From the IMG/VR virus record IMGVR_UViG_3300034107_000262, positions 1-64,000 of that record: a stretch of 64,000 bases of DNA. One strand, given 5' to 3'. Shown piece by piece: positions 51,760 to 60,070 of this stretch. Under the pieces are notes generated by a model. That model did not search any database. It had not been told where the DNA came from and saw only the letters and a list, made by a program, of their open reading frames with translations. The position numbers and the translations under genes were made by a program. The DNA comes from a virus. Every line of letters begins with the position of its first letter. Positions within the stretch are counted from its first letter, which is position 1.

Positions 51760-52140
51760 GTGGCAGAGACATATAAACCAACTGAAGGCATGGCTACTGC
51801 CGCAAAAAGAGCTTTAAAATGGCGTGAAGATGGCTTTCCTGGAGGCACCTTAGTAGGACTTGCGCGAGCCAATCAACTAAAAGACAGAGAACCTTTAAGT
51901 GCTAGTGTTGTGTTACGCATGTATAGCTTCTTCTCTAGACACGAAGTAGATAAACAAGCAACTGGATTTTCAAGTGGGGAAGAGGGTTTTCCCAGTAAAG
52001 GCAGAGTAGCTTGGGATTTATGGGGTGGCGACGGCGGATTTTCGTGGAGTACTCAAAAACGTGATCAAATCATGAGAGATAGAGAAAATGGTAAACAAAT
52101 GGATACTGTAGCTCGACTATTTGCATATTTAGACGATTAA
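51760..52140 (+). CDS. Conserved phage protein of unknown function
   Basis: 126 residues, starting with GTG at 51760 after TAGGAGA. Well-ordered sequence with strongly conserved-looking blocks: AAKRALKWREDGFPGGTLVG, ANQLKDREPLSASVVLRMYSFF, SRHEVDK and SKGRVAWDLWGGDGG. I recognise the pattern from other phages but know no function. The segment order (helix, loop, conserved WDLWGG) suggests a small structural or nucleic-acid-binding protein. It ends at a strong terminator. Confidence 0.55.
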   Translation: MAETYKPTEGMATAAKRALKWREDGFPGGTLVGLARANQLKDREPLSASVVLRMYSFFSRHEVDKQATGFSSGEEGFPSKGRVAWDLWGGDGGFSWSTQKRDQIMRDRENGKQMDTVARLFAYLDD

Positions 52141-52141
52141 T

Positions 52142-52178
52142 AAAAAGCCCGCAAGGTATTATCCTTAGCGGGCTTTTT
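52142..52178 (+). terminator. Intrinsic terminator after the PhoH unit
   Basis: AAAAAGCCCGC pairs with GCGGGCTTTTT with an inner AAGG/CCTT stem; T-run TTTTT. Strong. Confidence 0.85.
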
Positions 52179-52211
52179 CACGTCCTTAAATTTTGATTAA
52201 TAATTTTGGAG

Positions 52212-52240
52212 TTGACTTTTGATGGTACCTGTTATATAAT
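52212..52240 (+). promoter_or_regulatory. Promoter for the second structural cluster
   Basis: TTGACT (52212-52217), 17-base spacer, TATAAT (52235-52240). The GATGGTACC in its spacer resembles the other structural-region promoters loosely. Confidence 0.75.
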
Positions 52241-52280
52241 ATACATATAAGATATTGGTATATAAAATAAAGGTATACAT

Positions 52281-52745
52281 ATGTTTCAAACTCAATCGCT
52301 TTTCCCCACTACTGGCTTAATGGTTATGCCCGGTTTGACACAGGCACAAGGTTTATTTCCAATACAACCTATTTATGGTTCGGACGATGATATTACTGTT
52401 AACTTCTGTCCTATTCCGGGCCCACCAGGCCCACCAGGACCCCCGGGCCCACCCGGCCCGCCAGGTTCCTTATCGGATGTACCCGTTACACTAATCGACG
52501 AACCTACTTATATTCCTAATGCTGATGAGTATTTTCTTGGCTGCATATATAATGGACAAGTAACCATTACTTTGCCGGCAGGTACTGTAGGCAAAGTTTA
52601 TGTAATCAAAGATAGCGTTGGCGATGCTGCTAATAATCCTATTACTATAGTAGGATCAATTGATGGAGCCGCTAGCTATGTAATCAATATTGACTGGGCT
52701 AGTATTACTTTAGTTTTTAACGGTATAGAATGGAATGTAGTATGA
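52281..52745 (+). CDS. Collagen-like structural protein with C-terminal beta domain
   Basis: 154 residues. Residues 1-45 are unknown. A collagen run follows (PGPPGPPGPPGPPGPPG, about 48-64). The C-terminal 75 residues (EYFLGCIYNGQVTITLPAG, VYVIKDSVGDAANNPITIVG, ITLVFNGIEWNVV) form a beta domain shared with the proteins at 53293 and 53612. A trimeric fibril or capsid/tail decoration is likely. The gene overlaps the next by ATGA. Confidence 0.65.
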   Translation: MFQTQSLFPTTGLMVMPGLTQAQGLFPIQPIYGSDDDITVNFCPIPGPPGPPGPPGPPGPPGSLSDVPVTLIDEPTYIPNADEYFLGCIYNGQVTITLPAGTVGKVYVIKDSVGDAANNPITIVGSIDGAASYVINIDWASITLVFNGIEWNVV

Positions 52746-53293
52746 GTTACTCAGCACCTTTAGCCTCAGCAACAGAATTTGGAGTAGCAAAAATAGGTAC
52801 TGGCTTAACTGCAACTAACGGTACTGTTTCTGCTACATTAGGTTTACTAAACTACGGCTTCTTCACTGACGGCACACAAACTAATCCGGTTGCAAATACA
52901 GTTAATCTTGTTACATTCAATATCACCGGGCCCACCAATGGCATTAGCATAGTTGGTGGTACTGATCTAACTGTTGACAATGCTGGCACCTATAACACTG
53001 TGTTTACACTGAATGTGAACAAAACTTCTGCAGGCGCCAGTACCATTACAATTTGGATGCGCTTAAATGGAGTTGACATTGTGGGTTCAACCCAAGATTT
53101 AATCTTGACTGGCGCGCTAGATACAATCTTTGTAACAGGAAACTTTACATTGAATATTCCTGCAGGCGGTAATATTGAAATGTGCTGGAGTAGTGCTGAC
53201 ACTACCATGCAATTACTTGCATTACCAGCAAGAGTTGCGCCCATTAGACCTTCAGGTGCTAGCGCAAAAGTAACACTAACTAGGATTTCATAA
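52742..53293 (+). CDS. Beta-sandwich structural protein (C1q/TNF-like fold suspected)
   Basis: 183 residues from the ATG at 52742 (overlaps the stop of the previous gene). Starts MSYSAPLASATEFGVAKIG, a motif also found at 53612, then a jelly-roll-like domain: GTYNTVFTLNVNKTSAGAST, IWMRLNGVDI, LTLNIPAGGNIEMCWSS. This strand pattern resembles the C1q/TNF-like fold seen in some phage decoration proteins. The fold assignment is tentative. Confidence 0.55.
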   Translation: MSYSAPLASATEFGVAKIGTGLTATNGTVSATLGLLNYGFFTDGTQTNPVANTVNLVTFNITGPTNGISIVGGTDLTVDNAGTYNTVFTLNVNKTSAGASTITIWMRLNGVDIVGSTQDLILTGALDTIFVTGNFTLNIPAGGNIEMCWSSADTTMQLLALPARVAPIRPSGASAKVTLTRIS

Positions 53294-53601
53294 TGTCACT
53301 TAATTTAGCTACAAGAATTGTTACTACAACTCCTTATAATATTGTTAATAGTGATACTGTAGTTTTTATAAACAGACCATCTGCTATTTCTTCAGTAGTA
53401 TTACCTTCAACAGGTATTGATGACGATGATAAGAAGCGTTCTTTTTATATAAAGGATTTTTCTGGAAATGCAGGAACATTTCCTATTACTATTACTTCAG
53501 CAGGTGGAAAAACTATAGATGGCGGAACTTTCGCCCTTATAAATGGTGGCTATGCATATGTACAAGTTATATATGATGGCACTAATTGGAAAATAATTTA
53601 A
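53293..53601 (+). CDS. Small beta-domain structural protein
   Basis: 102 residues. Essentially a single beta domain (TTPYNIVNSDTVVFINR, KRSFYIKDFSGNAGTFPITI, YAYVQVIYDGTNWKII), the free-standing version of the C-terminal domain of 52281-52745 and 53612-54157. Starts overlap the upstream stop (TAATG). Confidence 0.6.
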   Translation: MSLNLATRIVTTTPYNIVNSDTVVFINRPSAISSVVLPSTGIDDDDKKRSFYIKDFSGNAGTFPITITSAGGKTIDGGTFALINGGYAYVQVIYDGTNWKII

Positions 53602-53611
53602 AGGAAACAAA

Positions 53612-54157
53612 ATGGCATATAATACTCCTCTAGCTTCAGCTACGCAATTTGGTGTAGTTGAAGTTGGCACAAACATTGACGTCGTAGCCGGCGTTATCGA
53701 TCTACCCCAAAGTGTAGCAACTACTGCAAACCCAACGTTTGCAACCGTAACTAGCACAGGTGCAGTTACGGACACAGGTAATAGAGTTATCACAACTCTT
53801 ACCGCAGGTACTGGTATCACAATCACAGGAGTTGCTCCTAGTTTAACAATTAATGCGGATGTAACACCCATAGTACCTACTAGATTAGTAGCTGTTACTG
53901 GGCCTGTTCTAACCACGGATTACTATGTTGGTGTTATTGCAGTAGCTCCTGTAACACTAACCCTACCAGCAGGTGTAGCTGGAGATGAATATGTTATTAA
54001 ATCTGAGTTTGGCAATTTGGGCAATGTAACAATTGTCGGCAATGCCGTAGCAGATACAGTTGAGGGTCTAGTTTCACCTGCAGGTTTTGTACTAGCTTTT
54101 GCAGCCAATGCAAGTGCTACATTAATCTTCCGCGGTACAAACTGGAACGTAGTATAA
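53612..54157 (+). CDS. Structural protein with shared N- and C-terminal domains
   Basis: 181 residues. N-terminus MAYNTPLASATQFGVVEVG resembles that of 52742-53293. The C-terminus (DYYVGVIAVAPVTLTLPAGV, EYVIKSEFGNLGNVTIVG, ATLIFRGTNWNVV) resembles 52281-52745. The middle is a fibre-like Thr-rich stretch. It appears to be a recombinant of neighbours. The function is probably virion surface. AAAGGAAAC ribosome-binding site. Confidence 0.6.
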   Translation: MAYNTPLASATQFGVVEVGTNIDVVAGVIDLPQSVATTANPTFATVTSTGAVTDTGNRVITTLTAGTGITITGVAPSLTINADVTPIVPTRLVAVTGPVLTTDYYVGVIAVAPVTLTLPAGVAGDEYVIKSEFGNLGNVTIVGNAVADTVEGLVSPAGFVLAFAANASATLIFRGTNWNVV

Positions 54158-54208
54158 GTCGGCTTTTTAATTTAAAGTCTTTCTTAAATCAAAAAGTAAA
54201 GGAAGATA

Positions 54209-55375
54209 ATGTGGACACTAGAATCACCGGTAAGCACACTTACTAATAAAGTAGTCACCCCTACGGATGGCAAAATACAAGTAATGTCTACTGGTAATAC
54301 AAAAGTAACAGCTTTTATAAACGATGAAGAAGTAAGACCTCTAAGTCGTTTATGGGCAAGGGCAGGAGACTCTGTACACTTCGAGATCAAAGGAGATCGA
54401 AGTGCAGCTACTACTGTAACAATTATGTATGGGGAAGGTACGAGCACTATTGAAGTGCCGGCACGTGGTCCCAAAATGTCAAATTCAGATGTATATGATG
54501 CATCAGCAATCAACGAGGAAACTATTATGACACCAGCAGAAACAATCAATCTATTCGCCAACCCACAAGGTGGTAATATGGGCGGCGCTCTAGGCGGCGG
54601 TTTAGGAGCAGGACTAGTTGGCGGCCTATTAGGCACAATGCTATTCCGTAACGGCGGGCTTAACGGCGGCGCCGACGGCGGACCAGCGTCGCTACTTGGA
54701 GTTGAGTCAGTTGTCAACAACGCTGCGATTATGCAGAGTCTTGGAGATATTAAGGCTTCTGTACCTCTAGCAGAAGGCCAAATTCAACTAGCTCTAGCCG
54801 GAGCTCAGATGGACATTAACAACCGTACTACAGCAAGTACAGGTTCAGTTATCGGTGCAATCTCATCATTTGAGAGCAACATCATGGCTAACCTAAATAT
54901 GCAAACACAGATGAATCAAAAAGGATTCTCTGATAATGCAGCTACCACAGTAGCAGCCGCCCAAACTAACCTAATAGCTACCAAAGATGCTGCAACTCAA
55001 GCTCTACAAAGCTCATGGTTACTAAATCAAGCTATCGTTGCAGATGGCGATCGTACTCGCGCTCTAATCCAGTCTATCGACAAGACCAATGACAGCCGTG
55101 CACTAGTTGTTCTAGCTAATGAAGTTAGCGAACTACGTAACGAAGGCCGTTTAAACGCAGCCACAGGTAACATCACTATCAGCAACACAAATACTGCTAA
55201 CGCAGTAGCTCAACAACAGCAAGCTCAGCAACAACAACAGCAATTAGCTGTTCTAGGTGCTAACATTGCTGCTTTATACTCACAAAACCAGCACATCCAA
55301 CAAGGTGTTCTAAACATCGGTAGTGGTACAGTTAGTGGTAATTCACAAACTGCTGCTAACACTCGCGTAGCCTGA
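54209..55375 (+). CDS. Structural or membrane-interacting protein, unknown function
   Basis: 388 residues. An N-terminal beta domain (1-90) is followed by a glycine-zipper-like segment (GGALGGGLGAGLVGGLLG, about 124-142), an alanine-rich helical part and, near 328-342, a glutamine-rich run (QQQQAQQQQQQ). The glycine-rich segment could insert into a membrane, so an ejected or pilot protein is one option. It uses many CTA and GCT codons like the capsid gene. The ribosome-binding site is AAAGGAAGAT. Not a recognised family. Confidence 0.55.
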   Translation: MWTLESPVSTLTNKVVTPTDGKIQVMSTGNTKVTAFINDEEVRPLSRLWARAGDSVHFEIKGDRSAATTVTIMYGEGTSTIEVPARGPKMSNSDVYDASAINEETIMTPAETINLFANPQGGNMGGALGGGLGAGLVGGLLGTMLFRNGGLNGGADGGPASLLGVESVVNNAAIMQSLGDIKASVPLAEGQIQLALAGAQMDINNRTTASTGSVIGAISSFESNIMANLNMQTQMNQKGFSDNAATTVAAAQTNLIATKDAATQALQSSWLLNQAIVADGDRTRALIQSIDKTNDSRALVVLANEVSELRNEGRLNAATGNITISNTNTANAVAQQQQAQQQQQQLAVLGANIAALYSQNQHIQQGVLNIGSGTVSGNSQTAANTRVA

Positions 55376-55379
55376 TACT

Positions 55380-55631
55380 ATGCTTGCTGAGTTGCTCAAA
55401 GCGTTAACTCCTGAAATGTTAGTGCACGCTATTAAAACAAATCAGGCCCCTATTATGGCAGCTCTCCGGAATTTTGATGCATACAATTCTTTCGGAGCAG
55501 CATTGTCTGTAGAACAGCAAATATGTATTTCTAGTAACCTCCCGAAGGCTAACGACTTTTTTCTATCGAAAGATGGTAAAGAAGCGCTATCTATACTCGC
55601 TGAGGAATTTGTGACATTTTGTAGCAAATAG
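55380..55631 (+). CDS. Small hypothetical protein, 83 aa
   Basis: 83 residues, helical, slightly hydrophobic (MLAELLKALTPEMLVHAIKT... FDAYNSFGAALSVEQQICIS). No known motif. The last plus-strand gene before the convergent terminator; four bases after the preceding stop, so it is probably co-translated with 54209-55375. Confidence 0.55.
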   Translation: MLAELLKALTPEMLVHAIKTNQAPIMAALRNFDAYNSFGAALSVEQQICISSNLPKANDFFLSKDGKEALSILAEEFVTFCSK

Positions 55632-55634
55632 CAG

Positions 55635-55670
55635 AAAGCCCCCTAAACTAAATGTCTAGGGGGCTTTTTT
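55635..55670. terminator. Bidirectional terminator between convergent units
   Basis: AAAGCCCCCTA (55635-55645) pairs perfectly with TAGGGGGCTTT (55657-55667), with a T-run on the plus side and an A-run on the left (T-run on the minus side). It ends both the structural and the metabolic operons. Confidence 0.88.
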
Positions 55671-55672
55671 AC

Positions 55673-55840
55673 TTATTCAGTCTCTTTAGCTTCTAATGGA
55701 GCAAGCTGTGCTTTAGCACTATCTGTTATCTTCTGAGTAAGTGGATTACAGATTTTAGCAGGAAGTTCTTGTAATCCTGCTAAAATCATATTGATTTCGC
55801 TAAGTGTTACTTCAAGGGTTAGTACTGGGTTTTCATTCAT
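55673..55840 (-). CDS. Small hypothetical protein, 55 aa
   Basis: An open frame from ATG at 55840 to a stop at 55673, with AGGAAAT upstream. It encodes 55 residues (MNENPVLTLEVTLSEINMILAG...), with a helix (LQELPAKICNPLTQKITDSA) near the middle. The frame resembles small phage proteins with the same LEVTLxExNxILxGLxELPxK layout that I have seen beside phage metabolism genes; function unknown. It ends the minus-strand unit after the ribonucleotide reductase. Confidence 0.6.
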   Translation of the reverse strand: MNENPVLTLEVTLSEINMILAGLQELPAKICNPLTQKITDSAKAQLAPLEAKETE

Positions 55841-55859
55841 TGTTTATATTTCCTAATAG

Positions 55860-57719
55860 TTATAAAATCTCACATCCGTCAGGACCTGAGCAGGCTAGTT
55901 CATTGCTTAAATCTACAGAACTACCATCCATTTCGAATACTTTACTAATATCTACTGCCTCTAGTAAAGGTAGCATTTCATAGTATTGTTCTTCAGTAAT
56001 GTCCTCAAAAGGTAACTGAGGATAGGCGGCAGCCCCGAAATAAGGTAGAACTGAAATACCGTTATAGTGATCACGATTATCCCACATCCATCGAGTTAGT
56101 AGCTTCCACTGATTATCCATTACTGAGATAGTGCAAGATACATTATGTTGATTAATACCATCACGGTGCCCTGGAGCAACCCAACGTACTGATACATCTT
56201 TGACTCGTTCTAGAAGTTCTAGCATATGCTCGCTGCGTACTTTAGCACCTACCGGAGCAGCTTGAGGGAAGCTAAGAACTACTTGATGGGCAACATTAAC
56301 ATCCTGTTCTACTAGGCCAGGTGCTGCTTTCATCATGTATTGCGCTAGTGCTTCATCTTTACCAGCACGCATCCTGCGAATGTAATAAGGAGCGTGCCAA
56401 GCATGAATTCCAGAGCTAGTACCTAGAACTAGAGACGTAGTTCCTGCGGGTTTCACGCAGGTAGTTCGTGCGGCTGGGTTGATTCCAATTCGCTCGGCCA
56501 TATCTGCATTCATAGTTTTTACATATTCTACAGCTTCACGCATATCAAGATTCTCTACTGTACCGCTAGCAATACCTGTCATAGATACTCCGATTAGAGC
56601 ATCTTTCTCACAAGCAATACGCCACTTAGGATTCAGATAGTGGAAGTCAGTATAGCCTGCTTGTAGAGTACCTAAGAAAGCAGCAGCACCTGCAGCATGG
56701 TTGAAATCCTCTTGAGTATAGATTTCACCAGCATTGATTTCTGTTAGATTACACATCTGGTAAGGCCGAAGTGCAATCTCGCAACAAGGATTAGTGCCCC
56801 AATCTTTGTTATTAGTCCAGTATACTCCAGGCTCCCCACAACCAGATTCTTCAATACGCTTCATTAGCTGAGTGAATTCAGCTTGTGTGACTTCATCTCG
56901 AGGAAGAACTGCTGAGTTATTACTACGAGCACGTGCAGGATGGTTAATATACCATTCACCTGCTTTACATGCTAGCATTTCTTCATCATCACGGTCGAAT
57001 AAACTAATCATTGCTGCACGTCGAATACCGCCAGCTAATACTGCATCAGCAATAACGCAAGCCATATCATGAACTTCTAGCGGACGTAGTTTACGACCAA
57101 TAGCTTTCCTAAGAATAACTTCTAGATTATTAATGCAAATACGTAGAGGTTCTGGACCTGGGGCTTGCCCACCAGTAGTGATTAGTTCTGCACCTTTTTC
57201 ACGAATATCACGGTAGTCAAAGATCGGTAGAGTACCTGCGTTGAAGAATGCCTTACATACTACCTTAACTGCATCGCTCCATCCTACGATGCTGTCTTGC
57301 ACCTGAAACTTGTATTCCTTATCAGACTCAGGAGTCTTGATTTTAGGCAATTTATTAACGTGTCGAGCTTGTACAGAGTACCCCATACCTGTCCCACCTA
57401 ATAGAAGGAACATTAGCTCTGAGAAAAACCTGGTTGACTCTGCTGGTGCATACGCACAATTGAAGATGCGATTCTCGGCCATAAGGATAGGACGCCCGCC
57501 GAACTGCAGGCTGCGCATACTAGGTAGAACCTTTTTAGTATGCACAAAGTTCTTATATACCGTATCAATGTCTTCTGCAATACCGGGATACTTGGTCTTA
57601 TGCATTTCTGCATTACGGTTGACTATTTCAGTCCAAGACTCCCGCCGGCCTGCATTATGATTGAAACGCGCGTACTTATTAAATACGGTAATATCTGCTA
57701 GTGCTAATTTATCATTCAT
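55860..57719 (-). CDS. nrdJ: Class II (adenosylcobalamin) ribonucleotide reductase
   Basis: 619 residues, monomeric class II type. The first redox cysteine is C88 (IFNCAYAP), the thiyl cysteine C312 in TNPCCEIAL with E314, and the second redox cysteine C323 (QMCNLTEI). The C-terminal exchange pair is C610/C616 in CSGPDGC. The reaction makes deoxyribonucleotides from ribonucleotides using B12. The 739-residue lactobacillus enzyme is longer and the extra regulatory region is missing here. Most class II and other reductases have NPCGEI, here NPCCEI. Overlaps or abuts the dUTPase (57719). Confidence 0.9.
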   Translation of the reverse strand: MNDKLALADITVFNKYARFNHNAGRRESWTEIVNRNAEMHKTKYPGIAEDIDTVYKNFVHTKKVLPSMRSLQFGGRPILMAENRIFNCAYAPAESTRFFSELMFLLLGGTGMGYSVQARHVNKLPKIKTPESDKEYKFQVQDSIVGWSDAVKVVCKAFFNAGTLPIFDYRDIREKGAELITTGGQAPGPEPLRICINNLEVILRKAIGRKLRPLEVHDMACVIADAVLAGGIRRAAMISLFDRDDEEMLACKAGEWYINHPARARSNNSAVLPRDEVTQAEFTQLMKRIEESGCGEPGVYWTNNKDWGTNPCCEIALRPYQMCNLTEINAGEIYTQEDFNHAAGAAAFLGTLQAGYTDFHYLNPKWRIACEKDALIGVSMTGIASGTVENLDMREAVEYVKTMNADMAERIGINPAARTTCVKPAGTTSLVLGTSSGIHAWHAPYYIRRMRAGKDEALAQYMMKAAPGLVEQDVNVAHQVVLSFPQAAPVGAKVRSEHMLELLERVKDVSVRWVAPGHRDGINQHNVSCTISVMDNQWKLLTRWMWDNRDHYNGISVLPYFGAAAYPQLPFEDITEEQYYEMLPLLEAVDISKVFEMDGSSVDLSNELACSGPDGCEIL

Positions 57720-58156
57720 TATTTAGTTCCTGTTGATCCGAATCCGTCAGCTCCACGCTCGGTATCTAACCAATCCGCGTCTGACATATTTACTAATTCT
57801 AGTGTTGGTAATGCAATAGGCATAATCACAATTTGCCCGATGCGATCATAGCGCTCGATAATATAATCCTGAGTGCTATAATTACATAAATTAATTTTTA
57901 TATTTCCTCGATAAGATGAATCAATTACGCCCACGCAATTAGCCGGACTAACATTATGTTTCCCCATTCCGCTCCTTGCGAAAACAAGGCCAACGAAGCC
58001 CTCCGGAATTTTGAAGGCTACTCCTGTATCAAAAAGTTTTGTCTCACCCGCAACTAGAATGTAAGGGATAGTTGAACGTAGATCTAAACCCGCATCAGTG
58101 GGATTAGCGCGGTTGGGTAGACATGCAATATCTGTTACTTTAGTTTGCAATTCCAT
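57719..58156 (-). CDS. dut: dUTP pyrophosphatase
   Basis: 145 residues from the ATG at 58156 (GGAGA upstream), with 58177 as an in-frame alternative. All five dUTPase motifs are visible: DAGLDLRS (21-28), ARSGMGKHN (about 60-68), GVIDSSYRGNIKI (about 76-88), RIGQIVI, and the P-loop-like RGADGFGSTG at the end. It converts dUTP to dUMP, limiting uracil in the DNA. Overlaps the exonuclease gene by 17 bases. Confidence 0.93.
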   Translation of the reverse strand: MELQTKVTDIACLPNRANPTDAGLDLRSTIPYILVAGETKLFDTGVAFKIPEGFVGLVFARSGMGKHNVSPANCVGVIDSSYRGNIKINLCNYSTQDYIIERYDRIGQIVIMPIALPTLELVNMSDADWLDTERGADGFGSTGTK

Positions 58157-59003
58157 TAAGATATTTCTCCAAAACATGGTTGACTTTTTTGCAATTTTCT
58201 GGGCCGATTGCCTCGTCGCAGAACTCCATCAAGTCCATTAATTTATAGTTCAGCATCAGATTTTCTGCACCGAACGCGTTTAGATTCTGAATATATTTAT
58301 ACTTACTAGTAATAGGTAGGTTTGCTGCAATATCATACGCAGTACCATACGCACGTACTAGATCCAAAGCTTTCTTAGGGCCCACACCAGGAACTCCAAA
58401 CACATTATCACCAGAGTCACCTTGCAAGCATTTAATACTAATATACTCTTCTCTAGTAAATTCATAATGCTCTGCCCAATTATCCACAGTGAACTCTTTA
58501 CGCGTGACATAAGAGAATTGACTAACTCCCTCATCTACTAATAGATTCCAGTCACGATCTGAGCTAATCAACCATACCTGGTCAATCTCAAACTTCTTCT
58601 TATTCTTTACGATTAGAGCAGCAATATCATCAGCTTCTGTCTTATCGAAACGAAATACTGGAAAATGAGTTGACTCTTCGTAGGATTCCATAACTCGGTT
58701 GAATTCTTCGAAGAAAAGCTCGAACTCTTTCTGCTCCTCAGGGGTCTGTAAAGCATGCTTATCTTTACGATTTTGCTTGTACTCAGGGTAAATAGCTTTA
58801 CGATAGCTACTAGAACCTGAATCACAAGTCATAACTACTTTACCCGCACCGTACGATTTACGCAGACTATCTACAGTGCGGATATAAGATTCTAGGAAAT
58901 TTAGGTCTCCTGAATGTTTCCAGCGAAAGGCTAGATTAAGAGAATCTACGACCATTACAGTACGTGGGTTCAATTCTGTAATACTTGAGAATGTTTTAGC
59001 CAT
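58140..59003 (-). CDS. 5'-3' exonuclease, FEN/RNase H family
   Basis: 287 residues. The acidic metal site is seen in VVDSLNLAFR (D19), TCDSGSSSYRKAIYPEYK, KTEADDIAAL, SSDRDWNLL and QGDSGDNVFG. It is followed by the helix-hairpin-helix motif GVPGVGPKKAL (about 205-215). Such enzymes (T4 RNase H, T5 D15) remove RNA primers and flaps. It heads the transcription unit started by the promoter at 59028-59056. Confidence 0.9.
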   Translation of the reverse strand: MAKTFSSITELNPRTVMVVDSLNLAFRWKHSGDLNFLESYIRTVDSLRKSYGAGKVVMTCDSGSSSYRKAIYPEYKQNRKDKHALQTPEEQKEFELFFEEFNRVMESYEESTHFPVFRFDKTEADDIAALIVKNKKKFEIDQVWLISSDRDWNLLVDEGVSQFSYVTRKEFTVDNWAEHYEFTREEYISIKCLQGDSGDNVFGVPGVGPKKALDLVRAYGTAYDIAANLPITSKYKYIQNLNAFGAENLMLNYKLMDLMEFCDEAIGPENCKKVNHVLEKYLNGIAN

Positions 59004-59027
59004 AGTATGTTTTATTTAAGAATAATT

Positions 59028-59056
59028 ATTATAACAATAATGATAAAGAAAGTCAA
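59028..59056 (-). promoter_or_regulatory. Minus-strand promoter for exonuclease, dUTPase and reductase
   Basis: On the minus strand TTGACT (59056-59051), a 17-base AT-rich spacer and TATAAT (59033-59028). It overlaps the end of the nuclease gene at 59053. The next ATG is at 59003. Confidence 0.8.
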
Positions 59057-59505
59057 GCTATGAATTTTGGTTTCTCATTTACAAGATAATCTTCTAGTAG
59101 AGATATAAAGAACTCGTGCTCGTCAATATGTATTAACATGTGCCTATAATCTGCGGAAGGTATTTCAGTAAAGGCTACAAATACTTTACTACGATCGTGT
59201 TTGAAGATCAAAATTGGCGCTTTATTAACCTGAATTCCCTGTCGTATGGCCTGCTTCCACCATTCGATAAGCTGAGGATTCTTATTAGTTAATAGACCAC
59301 TATTGATATGATCGTCCTTATAGTGCTTAACTTCTACACAATAGAGATTCTTCTCGTTGGGAACATATAAATCTCCTTTCAATCCGTGTTTCTCATTAAG
59401 AGCACCCGAACCTGGAGTACGTTCCCAATTCAATCCTGTAGCTTTTCTTAGCACATCTCTAATAACTGACTCTGCTCTAGCTCCTTTATCCCTACTATCT
59501 ACCAT
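59053..59505 (-). CDS. PD-(D/E)XK nuclease, possible Holliday-junction resolvase
   Basis: 150 residues. E12 in GARAESVIRDVL, D45 in KGDLYVPN and E58-V-K60 in YCVEVKHYK give the metal site of a PD-(D/E)XK nuclease. The size and the start GARAESxIxxxL resemble archaeal-type (Hjc) resolvases and phage RecB-like nucleases. It probably trims or resolves recombination intermediates with the SbcCD-like pair. Exact type is inferred. Confidence 0.72.
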   Translation of the reverse strand: MVDSRDKGARAESVIRDVLRKATGLNWERTPGSGALNEKHGLKGDLYVPNEKNLYCVEVKHYKDDHINSGLLTNKNPQLIEWWKQAIRQGIQVNKAPILIFKHDRSKVFVAFTEIPSADYRHMLIHIDEHEFFISLLEDYLVNEKPKFIA

Positions 59506-59506
59506 G

Positions 59507-60070
59507 TTAATTCTTTCTAAGGATAAACTCTATAGCGCACTCCGGGCCATAAGTAGGGCCTGTTTGATCTATATGTTTGGGTGCATCAAAATTAAAATTA
59601 TCCTCTATACGTGCTAGACTAATAATTTCTGTATCTTTCCATACTAATTTTAATAGGTCTGATACGTTAATAGATTTAGGTAATCTAGCATTACCACTAT
59701 AGATTTTAAATGACCATTTATGATCTGTATTAAATACAGAAGGCCAGATTCTATGTTCGTATAAATCTTCTTCAGGAATAGTAACTACAATATACCCTCC
59801 TGGAGAGCATACGCGAACCCAGTGTTTTATAGCTACTTTAGGATCAACCATATGTTCTAGACAATGAGAACTATGTACGAAATTAAACTTATTATCAGGT
59901 ACAGAGGCCAAGTACTGCGCATCACCATCTTTTAAATCCCAGTTATACGCATCGAAACCATGTTTACTAATACAGTCCGGTCCGGCACCTATATCTATAC
60001 CGGAACCTTTAAATAACTTATTGTTTAGCTCAGTACCTCTACGGTTAATAGCTTTTGTAGCCTCATCCAT
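59507..60070 (-). CDS. SAM-dependent methyltransferase
   Basis: 187 residues. Motif I reads GSGIDIGAGPDCI (22-34), later NFVHSSHCLEHMVDP and WVRVCSPGGYIVVTIP, typical of class I small-molecule methyltransferases (methyltransf_11). The substrate is unknown. It is wedged between recombination genes and overlaps the stop of the SbcC-like gene by one base. Confidence 0.78.
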   Translation of the reverse strand: MDEATKAINRRGTELNNKLFKGSGIDIGAGPDCISKHGFDAYNWDLKDGDAQYLASVPDNKFNFVHSSHCLEHMVDPKVAIKHWVRVCSPGGYIVVTIPEEDLYEHRIWPSVFNTDHKWSFKIYSGNARLPKSINVSDLLKLVWKDTEIISLARIEDNFNFDAPKHIDQTGPTYGPECAIEFILRKN

